Source: Hygrocybe punicea (lineage: Eukaryota; Basidiomycota; Agaricomycetes; Agaricales; Hygrophoraceae). Taken from it: a DNA stretch of 64,000 nucleotides. The position numbers were made by a program, and so were the translations under genes. The stretch is from contig OY744465.1 of assembly GCA_963556145.1 (NCBI GenBank), positions 2,852,001-2,916,000 of the forward strand, in the 5' to 3' direction. Under the pieces are notes generated by a model. The model was given only the letters and a program-made list of their open reading frames with translations, made no database searches and was not told the DNA's origin. This document shows positions 32,026 to 42,187 of this stretch, piece after piece. Numbering within the stretch: the first letter of the stretch is position 1; each line of letters begins with the position of its first letter.

Positions 32026-35000
32026 CTAGAATATCGGAATCAATGCAGAAAAAGGAAATTCTTGAATGAATGAGTGTGGGGCTATACAATAGCGGTGAGG
32101 AATAATGGTATTGTATCTTTTCTGGAGTAAATCTGCAGATAGTGGCACTGGTAACTGATGAAGATGATATATAGGATAACCATATTTTGACAACTTTAAA
32201 CCTGCATCAAAGTCATCATTGCCAAGACCTGAGGGGTCATTGACTTCTCCTGGTATTTTTACTGAACCAACTGTAATGACACCTGTAATGGAACTGATTG
32301 GCGTTGTTTCATAAAGCCACATGTGACAGACAGTGGCTGGAACTTGATATTTTCTAAATTCAAAATTCTTTGTGCGTGATGCAATGTGTGCAGCAAATTC
32401 TGGCTTGATGGCAAGAATAATATCTGTGATGTCTCCTGATTTAAGAGATATTAACTGATTTACTGAGCAATCCTCTACTTCAGCAGCTTCATCTTCCTGG
32501 TCTGCTATTTCATAAAGGATAGGGTCAGTTCGATAAATGTATGGTAAAATCCGAAATGCTGCATAATGCTCAGCATGCACAGCACCATCTAATTCTTTTA
32601 AAACATAAGTTCCTCTTCTTGTTTGTCTGACAACTTCATATGGGCCAAGGTAACGAGGGTCTGTCTTGAATTTTCCTATAGTCATCTCCAAACGACTATT
32701 ATATACTAGAACTAGTTCTCCTGGCTGATAATCACGTTTTTGCAATCGTCTATGAAATCTCTGATCAAATTGCAATTTAGATATGAAGCGAGCCTGTTTA
32801 AGCACAGCTGCTGCTTTATCAATATCTTCTTGATGTCTTCCAAGCTGACGTATGCGGAGTGCTAACAAATCTGATGTAGAAAGTCCTGAGCAAAAACCTT
32901 CAACCATAAATGTGGCTTCTGTTAGGTCAAAGGGAAGTATAGGATGAGTGCCATGGAGTAGATAATAAGGTGAGTATCCAGTAACACTGCTGACTGTAAT
33001 TCGGTCTGCAAATGATGCTAACTCTACGTGCTTGTGCCAATTCTTGATTTTTCCAGTCTTATCTTTTTCACAGGACTTGACTATGGCTTCACGTAGAGTA
33101 AAATGTCCTCTTTCTATTACACCATTTGCATGCTTATTGTAGGGTGATATGCGAACCTGAGGAATTCCTAGTCTTCTAAGCAGAGACTCAAATGCTCCTT
33201 TGACTTCTCCTCCATTATCAGTAACTACATGTTCAATGGCACCATAGCGACAATAGATCTGTTCCCAGAAGAATTTTGCTAAGTTGTGTGAATTGTTTGA
33301 TCTTAGAGCTTTTACTTCAGTTGCTCCTGATAAATCATCACGTGCTGCTACAATGAAATGGTAGCCTCCTGAAGGTGGCATAAACATTACATCAATGTAT
33401 ACCTTTTGAAAAATTGCTGTAGGGGTAGAAATTGTAGGGGAAATTTCGATTTTCTTCAAGCTCCTAATTTGACACTGATGACATAATGAAATGTGGTAAT
33501 GGACATCTGCTCTGAGATGAGGCCAAAAAAATCGAAGTTTGACTAAGTCAAACACAGCTTGTTCTCCTTTATGACCTAAGTTTTCATGAGCTTGAGTGAG
33601 AATGGCGATTCTTTTCTTTGCATTCATAATCACTAATGAAGGCATTTTCTGGCCATTTCTTCTAAACAGTTTATCATCTTTTAAATAAAATTGTCCAGTT
33701 TTCTTCAGAAATCTTCTTCTTGCCTGCAAGGTATCTGTTGAAGGCATTTCCAATGTGGATAAAAAATGTTTTACTTGAATGAGTATCTTGTCCTGTTGTA
33801 ATTTAATTTCATTATTTGAAGGGAGTGTGATGGCCTTGTATGGCAATTTGGTAGGGACAGTGAAGCTAAATTTTCTTATTTCATGTGGATCAGGAACATG
33901 AACAAGCAAGGCAATATCATCTAGCCATGAATCATCATGCTTTTCAATTTCTTCATTATCTGCAAGTTCTCTGCGAGAAAGTGCATCTGGTCCCCTAAAC
34001 TGGGTTGCAGGTACATGAATAAGTTTGAAGTCAAATAATAAAATTCCTTGAATCCATCTGTTTATGGCTGCATTAGGTTGTAAATCCGGTTCATTGAGCA
34101 TGCCTTTTATAAACTTGGCATCTACCTCTATATGTAAATTCTTTATTCCTATTAAATACAGTCTCCAGTGGCGTAACGCGCGGTATAGTCCATATAACTC
34201 CAGTTTTGGCTGTGAATATCTGGATTCTCTTTCACTCATTGGTATTGAACCATATCTAGCAGGGCGACGATTTCCATTTTCATCTTCTTGTGATAAAATA
34301 AAACCGGCAGCAATATGGCTACTGTCTACTGATAAATATGTGGGTCTATCTGATGTATAATCAATAGAGCGGAGTGCAGGTGCTGAAGAAACCTTTTCTT
34401 TCAATGCCTGGAAAGCTGCTTGTCTTCTTTCATCCCATATAAACTCTGCTCCTTTATGGAATAACTCTGCTAGTGGCTTGGCTAGTGCAGAATAATTTTC
34501 TATCCAAATGCGAACTGTTCCACAGAGACCTAGGAAGCCTCTAACATCCTTGGGAGTCTTGAGTGGGGGCCAGTCCAAAACCTTTTGTACTCTACTATCA
34601 TCAGGACAACGTCCTTCCGGAGTGCATTTCTGTCCTACGATCACGACACTTGAGCGGCAAAGTTGTGTCTTCTTAGCTGATATTGTCATTCCTGCACAAG
34701 CAAGGCGATGCATAATGCGATGTACATCTTGAGCGTGCTCCCAAATAAACCTTCTGATTCCTGGATTTTCTAGTAAAACTTCTGGTCTTCCATCTTGATC
34801 AGGATAAATGGATGAAGGTCCTTTTATAGGTAAATCATCAATGAAGCTATTTGCAGTATGAGGGATTTCATCTTGAAGGATGAAGCACATACAACGTTGG
34901 AATTCTGCAGGTGAATTTGTGAATCCAGTGGGAAGTGATGTGAGACGAAGTAATCCCAGTGGTGTCATGAATGCAGTGAGGTCACGAGATGTAGGATGTA

Positions 35001-36474
35001 CTTTCCTAGCATCAAATCCCCATAGTAAATCGAAGACTGTATAGCATTGGCGACCAGCGAAAGGTTCTACAAATTCATCTAGTATTGGAGGAAGGCCTGC
35101 ATCACGTATTGTAACTGCATTGAGAGGTTGCAAATCATGGACTATACGAAGTTTTCCATCCTTCTTGCTTACACAAAACCATCTTGACCTATAAGAGGAT
35201 TGACTTGGTTCATATACACCAGCATCTATTTTTCTCTTCAAAACATCCATGACTTTTTCTCTAAGTCCTGGTGGTATAGGAATATTTCGAAATGCCCAGG
35301 GTACATGTGGGACAGTAGGGATGATGTATGGTGAAAAGTAAGATTCCTTAAGTGTGCCTCTTTCAGTATCTTCAAAGCCAATAGCATCTTGGTTAAGTGA
35401 CAAGAGGTGAGTAAATAATTTTTCTTCTTCTGGCCAAAGAAATCCATCATTGTTTATCTTGAGTATCTTCAGACGTTCAGATGTAAGCTTCTCTGTAGGT
35501 ATGAAGTCTGGTGGTATCATAGGAAGTGGTGGTAATGTGGAAAGAGGGTCATAGGGAAATTTCCTTGTAACACGTGCATCTTCTGGAAAGGTTCCAGGGA
35601 CAGGATTTATTTTCTTATCCACTCTTTTGTAAGCTGTAAGTGTTAATGGATATCCTTGACTATCTGTTTCTTCACAAGGGAATATGAGAATGTCTCCTTC
35701 TTCACATATTAAGGTTCCTTCTCCTATAATGTAGTAATAGTCTGCTTCTTCTGAGGCACTTTCTTGCTTATTTGGTACTTCATTAAGATTGTAATCTTGA
35801 TTGTCTTCATCTTCTGGGTAGACTAAAATAGGCATAGTTGTTTCTTGGCTATCCTTAATAGTCTCATAGTATACACTGAATTGTTCTAGTGGCTTATCTT
35901 CATGCTTAGAATTTTGAGGGTCCTCTTCATACAGTCTGACAGAAGTTATATTTGTCAGTTCAGTTTGTTTGTACACAGGTATACTAGGGCTGGCTAAGGA
36001 TGTCAAATCCTGAATAGTCTTTGAAAATATAAACTTGTACACTATCACATCAAGTAATAAAATGTAGTACAGACAGATATAAAGAAGAGAGGTTTGACAT
36101 AGGGGCAAAAATATTGTTGCAAGAGTAAACAAATCACTAAGTAATTGTGGACTTGAGATATTTGGGAGGATCAAAATATCCTTCCTTAAGCAAATCTGCC
36201 ACTGCTTCAGGGCGGCGAAAGCGCATATCCAAGACTGCATTGATAGCATCAGAGAGTAACATGCGGCGATTGGAGCGAAAGATGATAGAGGAATTTTTGA
36301 GGAAGGTGATTTCTTCTTCTTCAAGGAGAGGGTTTGACTCTGTGAAGTGAAGGGGCCTAAAATGCTCTGTTGCAGGTTCAGGTAGTCCTTCAGAAACTCC
36401 TTCTTCCAGAAACCGAAATAGTAAACACTTGTGGTTGAAATAATAGCGGACGGGGTCATTTGAAGGCCTTTCAT
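32026..36474 (-). CDS. pol: Gypsy Pol: RT, RNase H, integrase, C-terminal ASCH-like domain
   Basis: 1482 aa, open from 36474. Residues 1-150 overlap the end of gag and look non-coding; real Pol probably begins near TELTNITSVRLYEED (171). RT spans about 400-620: D482 in VFDLLWGFD, LPTGFTNSPAEF (514-525), FIDDL with D546/D547. RNase H: D717 (LSVDSSH), E759 (KLELYGLYRAL), D785, D830. Integrase: H963-H968-C998-C1001 zinc site, then D1028 (VYIDVMF), D1086 (VTDNGGE), E1121 (NGVIERGH). GPY/F-type module YLGPYEVVRQTRRGTYVLKE near 1275. After an acidic linker, residues 1351-1460 read ILAIKPEFAAHIASRTKNFE FRKY, WLYETTPISSITGVI, which matches the ASCH pattern (xKPEYAxxIxxGxKxxExR). No chromodomain seen. 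Pol is in the +1 frame relative to gag. Confidence 0.9.
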   Translation of the reverse strand: MKGLQMTPSAIISTTSVYYFGFWKKEFLKDYLNLQQSILGPFTSQSQTLSLKKKKSPSSKIPLSSFAPIAACYSLMLSMQSWICAFAALKQWQICLRKDILILPNISSPQLLSDLFTLATIFLPLCQTSLLYICLYYILLLDVIVYKFIFSKTIQDLTSLASPSIPVYKQTELTNITSVRLYEEDPQNSKHEDKPLEQFSVYYETIKDSQETTMPILVYPEDEDNQDYNLNEVPNKQESASEEADYYYIIGEGTLICEEGDILIFPCEETDSQGYPLTLTAYKRVDKKINPVPGTFPEDARVTRKFPYDPLSTLPPLPMIPPDFIPTEKLTSERLKILKINNDGFLWPEEEKLFTHLLSLNQDAIGFEDTERGTLKESYFSPYIIPTVPHVPWAFRNIPIPPGLREKVMDVLKRKIDAGVYEPSQSSYRSRWFCVSKKDGKLRIVHDLQPLNAVTIRDAGLPPILDEFVEPFAGRQCYTVFDLLWGFDARKVHPTSRDLTAFMTPLGLLRLTSLPTGFTNSPAEFQRCMCFILQDEIPHTANSFIDDLPIKGPSSIYPDQDGRPEVLLENPGIRRFIWEHAQDVHRIMHRLACAGMTISAKKTQLCRSSVVIVGQKCTPEGRCPDDSRVQKVLDWPPLKTPKDVRGFLGLCGTVRIWIENYSALAKPLAELFHKGAEFIWDERRQAAFQALKEKVSSAPALRSIDYTSDRPTYLSVDSSHIAAGFILSQEDENGNRRPARYGSIPMSERESRYSQPKLELYGLYRALRHWRLYLIGIKNLHIEVDAKFIKGMLNEPDLQPNAAINRWIQGILLFDFKLIHVPATQFRGPDALSRRELADNEEIEKHDDSWLDDIALLVHVPDPHEIRKFSFTVPTKLPYKAITLPSNNEIKLQQDKILIQVKHFLSTLEMPSTDTLQARRRFLKKTGQFYLKDDKLFRRNGQKMPSLVIMNAKKRIAILTQAHENLGHKGEQAVFDLVKLRFFWPHLRADVHYHISLCHQCQIRSLKKIEISPTISTPTAIFQKVYIDVMFMPPSGGYHFIVAARDDLSGATEVKALRSNNSHNLAKFFWEQIYCRYGAIEHVVTDNGGEVKGAFESLLRRLGIPQVRISPYNKHANGVIERGHFTLREAIVKSCEKDKTGKIKNWHKHVELASFADRITVSSVTGYSPYYLLHGTHPILPFDLTEATFMVEGFCSGLSTSDLLALRIRQLGRHQEDIDKAAAVLKQARFISKLQFDQRFHRRLQKRDYQPGELVLVYNSRLEMTIGKFKTDPRYLGPYEVVRQTRRGTYVLKELDGAVHAEHYAAFRILPYIYRTDPILYEIADQEDEAAEVEDCSVNQLISLKSGDITDIILAIKPEFAAHIASRTKNFEFRKYQVPATVCHMWLYETTPISSITGVITVGSVKIPGEVNDPSGLGNDDFDAGLKLSKYGYPIYHLHQLPVPLSADLLQKRYNTIIPHRYCIAPHSFIQEFPFSALIPIF
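32095..32424 (-). other. ASCH/PUA-like domain within Pol (residues about 1351-1460)
   Basis: Seen: DIILAIKPEFAAHIASRTKN then FEFRKY; CHMWLYETTPISSITGVITV; late VNDPSGLGNDDFDAGLKLSK. Known: ASCH domains share a beta-barrel PUA-like fold with a lead strand 'LxIKPEYAxxIxxGxK', a 'ExRKR' strand and 'xxxYxTxPxxxIxGxxxV'. Inferred: a nucleic-acid (likely RNA) binding module at the integrase C-terminus. Glycine before the conserved Lys is Arg-Thr here. An EVE or YTH-like PUA relative is a weaker alternative. Confidence 0.65.
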
Positions 36475-39400
36475 TGATGAGGGCCCTCCAGTCAGGGGTG
36501 GCTAGCTTGAATCCAATTCTGCGAATGCCTTCAACCAAGGATCCTCTAATAGCTTTGAGGAAACTGATGTGAACATCAAATGTAGACATGTGGTCTGGCT
36601 CAGCTGTTAAGATTCTTGCAGCAGCTAAGTCCTGATGAGAGGAGCCAGCATTGGAGATGGTGAAGGAATACACTTGAATGGGTGATTGAGGGCGAATAGG
36701 AGGTGCTTCCATGCGAAGCTGAGTGAGTAGATTGGATTCTGGATATAATGGGCCTGATCTGACACTAAATGGGGATCTGGGATCCTTGGAGGGAAATAAG
36801 GGCGAAATGTGTTCTCCTGCATTTAAGGCATTGGCACGATCAAATGGAAGTCTGGCATATTCATCAGAGGGGGTATTGATTTCCTCACCCTCTGGCAAGG
36901 ACCAAGTATTGTCTGAGACAGGTGGCAATTGTAACAAAGGTATATCTTCAAGTGGGGGTGGTGTAGGCGAAAGCGATATCAAGCCTGGAGGGGAATCGAG
37001 CGGCTGCTGGGCTTCTTCAATGGCCTGACTGAGGTCTGAATTAAATTCTGTTATTGCTTCTGAATCTGGGGAATCAGACCTAGTCCAAGCGAACCATTCT
37101 AATTCTTCATCTGAGTCTGTGTCCATGGATTCATCAGAAGATGAATTAATGTCCTCAGAAGAGGACACACTGATAGGTCTAGTCCTAGATCCAGGTTCCT
37201 GATAAGGCTGAGGTAGAGATGAATTTATGGAAGTGGTATGAGGAATAATGATGGTGAGTGGATCTGGTTTGGGGCTTAGGATCTTGACAGCCTTATTTTC
37301 AGAGTCACTCCCAGAATAAACAGAAGAAGATGATTGAGAATCTACAGACATAGAAGTATTTTTAATATCTATGTATTTATTTGAAGAATATAAATAATTA
37401 TCACTATTATTATTTAAATCTGGCAAAATTTCCTCAAAGATAGGAGACTTAGGAGAATATTCTAAATCACCATATAGATCATCAAAAGACATAGAAGGGG
37501 AGCTAGAGACTAAAGGTACAAAATTTTCACTACTATTAAAGGGGGTAAAAGGGGGAGTAGGCAAATAAGAAGTAGCAGGGAACCAAATGTTTCCTACATC
37601 GGAACCAGGGGTGGCATGGTTGGAGACGTCTGATAAGAGGTCCGGATCGCTGGGGGGCCGGGAAATCGGCTCGCGTCCCAATTCGGCATGAGGAGGGGGT
37701 GGAAATGCGTAATTTACCTCTGCGTGGTTGTAAAGCATGCGGGGCGGTTCGAGCACGACGGGGTTGATATATCTGACCTGGCCGACGGGCCAGTCCCAGT
37801 CGTCATCAGCAGGGAAAACAAATTCAGGGGTTTTCGCGGAAGTGGGGTAGTGATTGATGAGACCGGGCGAAGTGTCGCGTAAATGGGCATCAAGCGGCAT
37901 ATTGAGACCAGGTGGGAGTCCGTGGTCATAAACGAGCGCCGCCGGGGCGCTACGTTCATGATTTGCCGGTATATAGTTAGTGGATTCGAGGAGGGATGCA
38001 ACTAACGGCGCGCGCGGAGAAGTGGGGATAATAACGTCGAGGAGGTCACTATCAGGGATGGCGTTGTGGCCGTTCATGGGTTCCGTGCGTATTGCGAGCT
38101 GAACGGTGGCCGCCGGGGCCGTATAATCGTCAAAAGAAGGCTTTTTCGTGAGTGAGGTAAAATCCGGGCATTTTTCGTGAGCGGGGTGCCTAGTACACAC
38201 CGTGCAACCTGGCCATTCTACTTCCCCTTCATCACCTGCCTCGTATCCGTCACGATCTGTATGTTCGAACAGGTCGCGGCTGATGTCGAGGGCGGAATGG
38301 TGAATGTCATTGGTGGGGGCCGTTGAGTGGACTTCGGATCCCCGGAAATGAAAGAAATTGCTGTCCGTGGTCGCGGAAAGGTCCGTGGTACCATCTGCGA
38401 GGGTCGAAGTATTTTCCGGAGGCATGGTAGTAGTCAGGGAGGGGCGTCTACGGCCACGCTCCGTGTACTGTAGTGGAAGTCGTTTGTCAGTGAACAGATG
38501 AAGCGGGATCTTTCCCACCTCGTAGTCCCATTCCCAGCCTTCGATTGGGCTCCAACCGCGCGCCTCGTCGTTGGTCAACAACGATTCGCGGTCGTCCTCG
38601 CCAGTGAGCGTGATAGTGGGGACAGAAGAGCCAACCGTGGGAATCCGCGTGACCGGTAAGTTAATGGGGTTACGGGGCGGTTCTAAGGGCGGAATAATGT
38701 CGCCGGGGCGCGTGCGAGGGTCACGAGTGGTCACTGGGAAAGAATAAAAGTCCTCTATGTAAGGAGGAGGGACAGGGGGAGGAGAAAAGTTCTCCTCAGT
38801 AGAAGGGTTAGCAAATGGGTAAAATTGAAAAACTAAATGTCCCATCCTTAAAGAGGGGGGGACACTTGGAGAATTTATTGTAGCTAGAGAAGCATTTAAT
38901 AAAATTCCGTGCTCAAAAGGAACACCAAGGGAATCAATCCCCGGAGAAAGCCTATATCCTACAGTGGCAGCAATCAAAAATTTACTTAAATGGGGAGATT
39001 GGTAATCAAGGGAATTTCCCAAAAAGGAAGTGATAAGTCGGCCAGCATCTGGATGACCATTGGAGTGGATCCCTTCTACAGGGAGAGGAAGAGGGTGGTT
39101 ATTGATCATAAAAGGTGGGATCTGGGGGGTTTGTGCAGCAGACATGGCTACTGTCTCTCCCATTTCTTCAGAGTTTTTATAGCAATTCCTATCTAAATTT
39201 CCCTGGTGTGAAAATCCATTTCTTATCTTTCTCCTTTTAGAAAATTCAGATTCTTCATTGTTCATGTCATCACAATGGGCTATGGACAATGCAAAAAGTT
39301 TCGAGCCATCATATGCATTTTTGGGGATATTGAAGCATGAGATACTTTTATCTCCTTTTACTTCAGACTTATCCTTATCCAAATAAGACTTATCCTGTAA

Positions 39401-42118
39401 GCATGTAATCATTTCGGTAAAATAATTCGGTTTAAGCGGAGTTTGAAATTGCGGATTATAGCGGACTAATGCCTTATTTTGTTCATAAGACTTAGTTAAA
39501 GGAATTGTAGTGGTTTCTTCAAGTTCCATAGGTAAAGTGCATAAATAGGATGTTGAGGCATGGGCAGTAGTAGCTCCTCTGATGTGATTAACTTGAGAAT
39601 GGCTTGGTGTGACCATTAGTTCAAATCTGTTTGTCAAATCTTCAGGATTCTTGAATACTAAATATGTACCATCTATTCTTTCATCAATAGAAACATAGTT
39701 GCCTCTTTGCCATGGTCTTCCAAGTAATAAATCAAATGGCACTGTCTCTCCTATGTAAAGATTGGCATAGGTAAGGACACCACCACAAGTCAATGGAACT
39801 TCTGAGACCAATCCTTTTAATGTTCCTTCACCTCCATTAGCATCATTCATTGTGAGAATTTTTCCTACATCCATAGGTCTTTGGATAATTTCTTTCCAGA
39901 CTTTTTTACTAATCACATTTAACTGGGATCCAGTGTCAATGATGGCTTCAATAGGTCTTCTATCACATTCCATCTGAAGCCTGATTAACACTCCACGATC
40001 CTTGGTTATGAATGAGCTTGCAATGGCAGATACCTTTGCATTTTTTCTCTTGATCATGTCTGTTAATTGCTCCGATAATTCCTTGGAAGAAGCTAATACT
40101 TCACGAACGCGCAGGGTAACTGGTGTGTCAAGGATTTGATTGACAACTTGAGTTTCTCCAATATTGACTGAAATTTCAGATTGTCTGGGAGTGGGCTTTG
40201 GACGAGTTATGGCATTATGTCTTTCAGCCATGATCTTGTTCTTATCTATGTTTGCCTTGTGTCCTTGTATATGAGTCTTGGCTGGCTTTGTTGGAGAAGG
40301 ATCTATCATCTCCACATCTGAATCTGTGTCTGAAGGAATATGTATTGGGGCTCTTATATCCATTGGAACAGGTTGTTTTGTATGCAGATCTTCTGTAGGA
40401 TGGAATGGGTTTGTCTTCTTGAGAGCAAAAGGTAATGGTGCGGGTACATGTGCTTGAGCTTGCTTCTGTGCTGAAAGAGGGCCGGGTTTGACTGGGCCTT
40501 TAGGAATGGGTGGCAGTACTGTATTAGGCCTTATATTCTCTTTTCCTTTGGCCTTAATACCTGTGGGAGGATATACTCCATCTAATACTTCCTTCCTTGC
40601 TGCACCAATTTTCTGTGGTCCTCTGACTGCAGGCAGGATTTGTATTTCTTCTTCCTTGATTGTAGGTATAGTATATGCTTCAAAATCTTCTTCAGCATCA
40701 GATTGATAGTAATCAGAGAATTGATCTTGTAATACATAGAAGTGTGACTGGACATTGCTGGCCTTTTCAGCTACATGTCTATCAATTGCTTGTACAAATG
40801 TCTCACCCATATTTCTGCGAATTATTGAGCCATCTGGATAAACAATCCTTCCAAGACCATCCTTGGTTATCTTGCCTGTCTTGAGTAATTCATTTATTTG
40901 GAAACATGTTTGCATTCCATGTCCTTGTCCTCCACAACCATAGCAGGTCATGGGTCCTCTTTGTTCATTGGAAGGAGTAAACGAATTGGTAGGGGTAAAC
41001 GAACTAGTAGAAGGGTTTGGTGGAAGGCCAACACTATTGGCAGCTGAGATTTTGAAGGGAGGTCTTTGTGTTTGCTGTGACTGTGCTTGCTTTTGCTGAG
41101 GTTGTTTCAACTCAGGTGGGCTAATACAGTGAGCAATGTCTGGATCTAGCTTCAAGGCTCTATAGTATGCTAGTCCATACTTAATATCATCCAAAGAAAG
41201 CTTTCCCATTTGCTTGATTAAAGACTCTACTTCATTCTGGTGTGATGATGATGTGGAGGTAGACTTCCTGTCTATCCCCTTCCTGCCATTATCTTTCTTC
41301 TCAGTTTCTTTCCTTACTGTCTTCTTAAATAGTTCATCATCTGAATCATATGCCTTGGATTTGAATGCCTTCTTCTTCTTGCTAGCTTTCTTTCTCTTGA
41401 TGCAGGCTTCATAGTCACTATCTGTATCATACTCTGATGAATCATCTGTATCAGAGTCTTCTGAAACAGAGTTGTCTAGTCTTCCTGGTATATCTGAATC
41501 TGAATCTGCTAGATTCATGTCAAACCTATTCCTTTCAAATAGAGTTTCTGCAACCTTAATGACATCTTTCATAGGGAATGGAGATGTGACATCTAAAGGT
41601 GTTGATCCAGTGTTGAGACGTGTCTCAATGATATGTCTGAGGTTCTTGTTGATACCATGCCAGAAGTATGCAGCCTTTTCATCTGCAGAGATCTTCTTCT
41701 TGCTCTCTAACCATCCTGCAATAGTAATGAACCTGCGTTCATATTGCTTCCATTTGGTGAGAGTTCTAATCTGCTTAAGTTTCCAAATGCGTGCAAGGGT
41801 CATGAGATCTCTAACAATGTATCTTGTTTCCTTTAGGGCAGCATCAAAGTAGCGAGTAATATCTTTCTCAAGAGTATTCCAGTCCTGGGATATGTAACTC
41901 TCCAGGGCTTCAATGAGCTTGACTACTTTGGTGGAGCAGTAATCTACAATCCTTTCACATTTCTCTTTATCAGAAACAGCATAGGATTTGCACATTTGAT
42001 TGTAATGCCTTAAGAATCTCTTGACTTCTTCATAGCTTCCTTTGAATTTAGCTGGGGCAGACTTCTGCCCTAGCAGGGGCATCATGTCTGGGGTACGAGT
42101 ACTGGTGCTTGTGGACAT
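36137..42118 (-). CDS. gag: Gypsy Gag-protease polyprotein with long C-terminal extension
   Basis: 1993 aa, far above the 300-800 aa of common Gypsy Gag-PR. Residues 1-200 form a helical Gag core (KFKGSYEEVKRFLRHYNQMC, WNTLEKDITRYFDAALKE, FITIAGWLESK). A Lys/Asp-rich linker precedes a CCHC zinc knuckle C392-C395-H400-C405 (CYGCGGQGHGMQTC). The aspartic protease has D728-T729-G730 (EAIIDTGSQLNVISKKVW) and the partner strand LLLGRPWQRG near 798. Residues about 850-1820 are largely disordered; 1121-1509 come from a GC-rich patch (37590-38755) and include a second Cys/His cluster CTVCTRHPAHEKC near 1304. Residues 1830-1993 look folded (TFDVHISFLKAIRGSLVEGI; RRMLLSDAINAVLDMRFRRP). Start follows the LTR and primer site directly. 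Confidence 0.9.
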   Translation of the reverse strand: MSTSTSTRTPDMMPLLGQKSAPAKFKGSYEEVKRFLRHYNQMCKSYAVSDKEKCERIVDYCSTKVVKLIEALESYISQDWNTLEKDITRYFDAALKETRYIVRDLMTLARIWKLKQIRTLTKWKQYERRFITIAGWLESKKKISADEKAAYFWHGINKNLRHIIETRLNTGSTPLDVTSPFPMKDVIKVAETLFERNRFDMNLADSDSDIPGRLDNSVSEDSDTDDSSEYDTDSDYEACIKRKKASKKKKAFKSKAYDSDDELFKKTVRKETEKKDNGRKGIDRKSTSTSSSHQNEVESLIKQMGKLSLDDIKYGLAYYRALKLDPDIAHCISPPELKQPQQKQAQSQQTQRPPFKISAANSVGLPPNPSTSSFTPTNSFTPSNEQRGPMTCYGCGGQGHGMQTCFQINELLKTGKITKDGLGRIVYPDGSIIRRNMGETFVQAIDRHVAEKASNVQSHFYVLQDQFSDYYQSDAEEDFEAYTIPTIKEEEIQILPAVRGPQKIGAARKEVLDGVYPPTGIKAKGKENIRPNTVLPPIPKGPVKPGPLSAQKQAQAHVPAPLPFALKKTNPFHPTEDLHTKQPVPMDIRAPIHIPSDTDSDVEMIDPSPTKPAKTHIQGHKANIDKNKIMAERHNAITRPKPTPRQSEISVNIGETQVVNQILDTPVTLRVREVLASSKELSEQLTDMIKRKNAKVSAIASSFITKDRGVLIRLQMECDRRPIEAIIDTGSQLNVISKKVWKEIIQRPMDVGKILTMNDANGGEGTLKGLVSEVPLTCGGVLTYANLYIGETVPFDLLLGRPWQRGNYVSIDERIDGTYLVFKNPEDLTNRFELMVTPSHSQVNHIRGATTAHASTSYLCTLPMELEETTTIPLTKSYEQNKALVRYNPQFQTPLKPNYFTEMITCLQDKSYLDKDKSEVKGDKSISCFNIPKNAYDGSKLFALSIAHCDDMNNEESEFSKRRKIRNGFSHQGNLDRNCYKNSEEMGETVAMSAAQTPQIPPFMINNHPLPLPVEGIHSNGHPDAGRLITSFLGNSLDYQSPHLSKFLIAATVGYRLSPGIDSLGVPFEHGILLNASLATINSPSVPPSLRMGHLVFQFYPFANPSTEENFSPPPVPPPYIEDFYSFPVTTRDPRTRPGDIIPPLEPPRNPINLPVTRIPTVGSSVPTITLTGEDDRESLLTNDEARGWSPIEGWEWDYEVGKIPLHLFTDKRLPLQYTERGRRRPSLTTTMPPENTSTLADGTTDLSATTDSNFFHFRGSEVHSTAPTNDIHHSALDISRDLFEHTDRDGYEAGDEGEVEWPGCTVCTRHPAHEKCPDFTSLTKKPSFDDYTAPAATVQLAIRTEPMNGHNAIPDSDLLDVIIPTSPRAPLVASLLESTNYIPANHERSAPAALVYDHGLPPGLNMPLDAHLRDTSPGLINHYPTSAKTPEFVFPADDDWDWPVGQVRYINPVVLEPPRMLYNHAEVNYAFPPPPHAELGREPISRPPSDPDLLSDVSNHATPGSDVGNIWFPATSYLPTPPFTPFNSSENFVPLVSSSPSMSFDDLYGDLEYSPKSPIFEEILPDLNNNSDNYLYSSNKYIDIKNTSMSVDSQSSSSVYSGSDSENKAVKILSPKPDPLTIIIPHTTSINSSLPQPYQEPGSRTRPISVSSSEDINSSSDESMDTDSDEELEWFAWTRSDSPDSEAITEFNSDLSQAIEEAQQPLDSPPGLISLSPTPPPLEDIPLLQLPPVSDNTWSLPEGEEINTPSDEYARLPFDRANALNAGEHISPLFPSKDPRSPFSVRSGPLYPESNLLTQLRMEAPPIRPQSPIQVYSFTISNAGSSHQDLAAARILTAEPDHMSTFDVHISFLKAIRGSLVEGIRRIGFKLATPDWRALINERPSNDPVRYYFNHKCLLFRFLEEGVSEGLPEPATEHFRPLHFTESNPLLEEEEITFLKNSSIIFRSNRRMLLSDAINAVLDMRFRRPEAVADLLKEGYFDPPKYLKSTIT

Positions 42119-42165
42119 TGTGTATTAGAGGTATAGAAATACTTGGGTTATTTGGATTAAAAATT

Positions 42166-42183
42166 TCCTCGCGGTGGGCTCCA
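42166..42183 (-). other. Primer binding site of the Gypsy element
   Basis: On the minus strand the 5' LTR end is followed by AAAT and then TGGAGCCCACCGCGAGGA, which starts with the TGG complement of a tRNA CCA tail. A matching tRNA would end TCCTCGCGGTGGGCTCCA. I cannot assign the isoacceptor. Confidence 0.7.
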
Positions 42184-42187
42184 ATTT

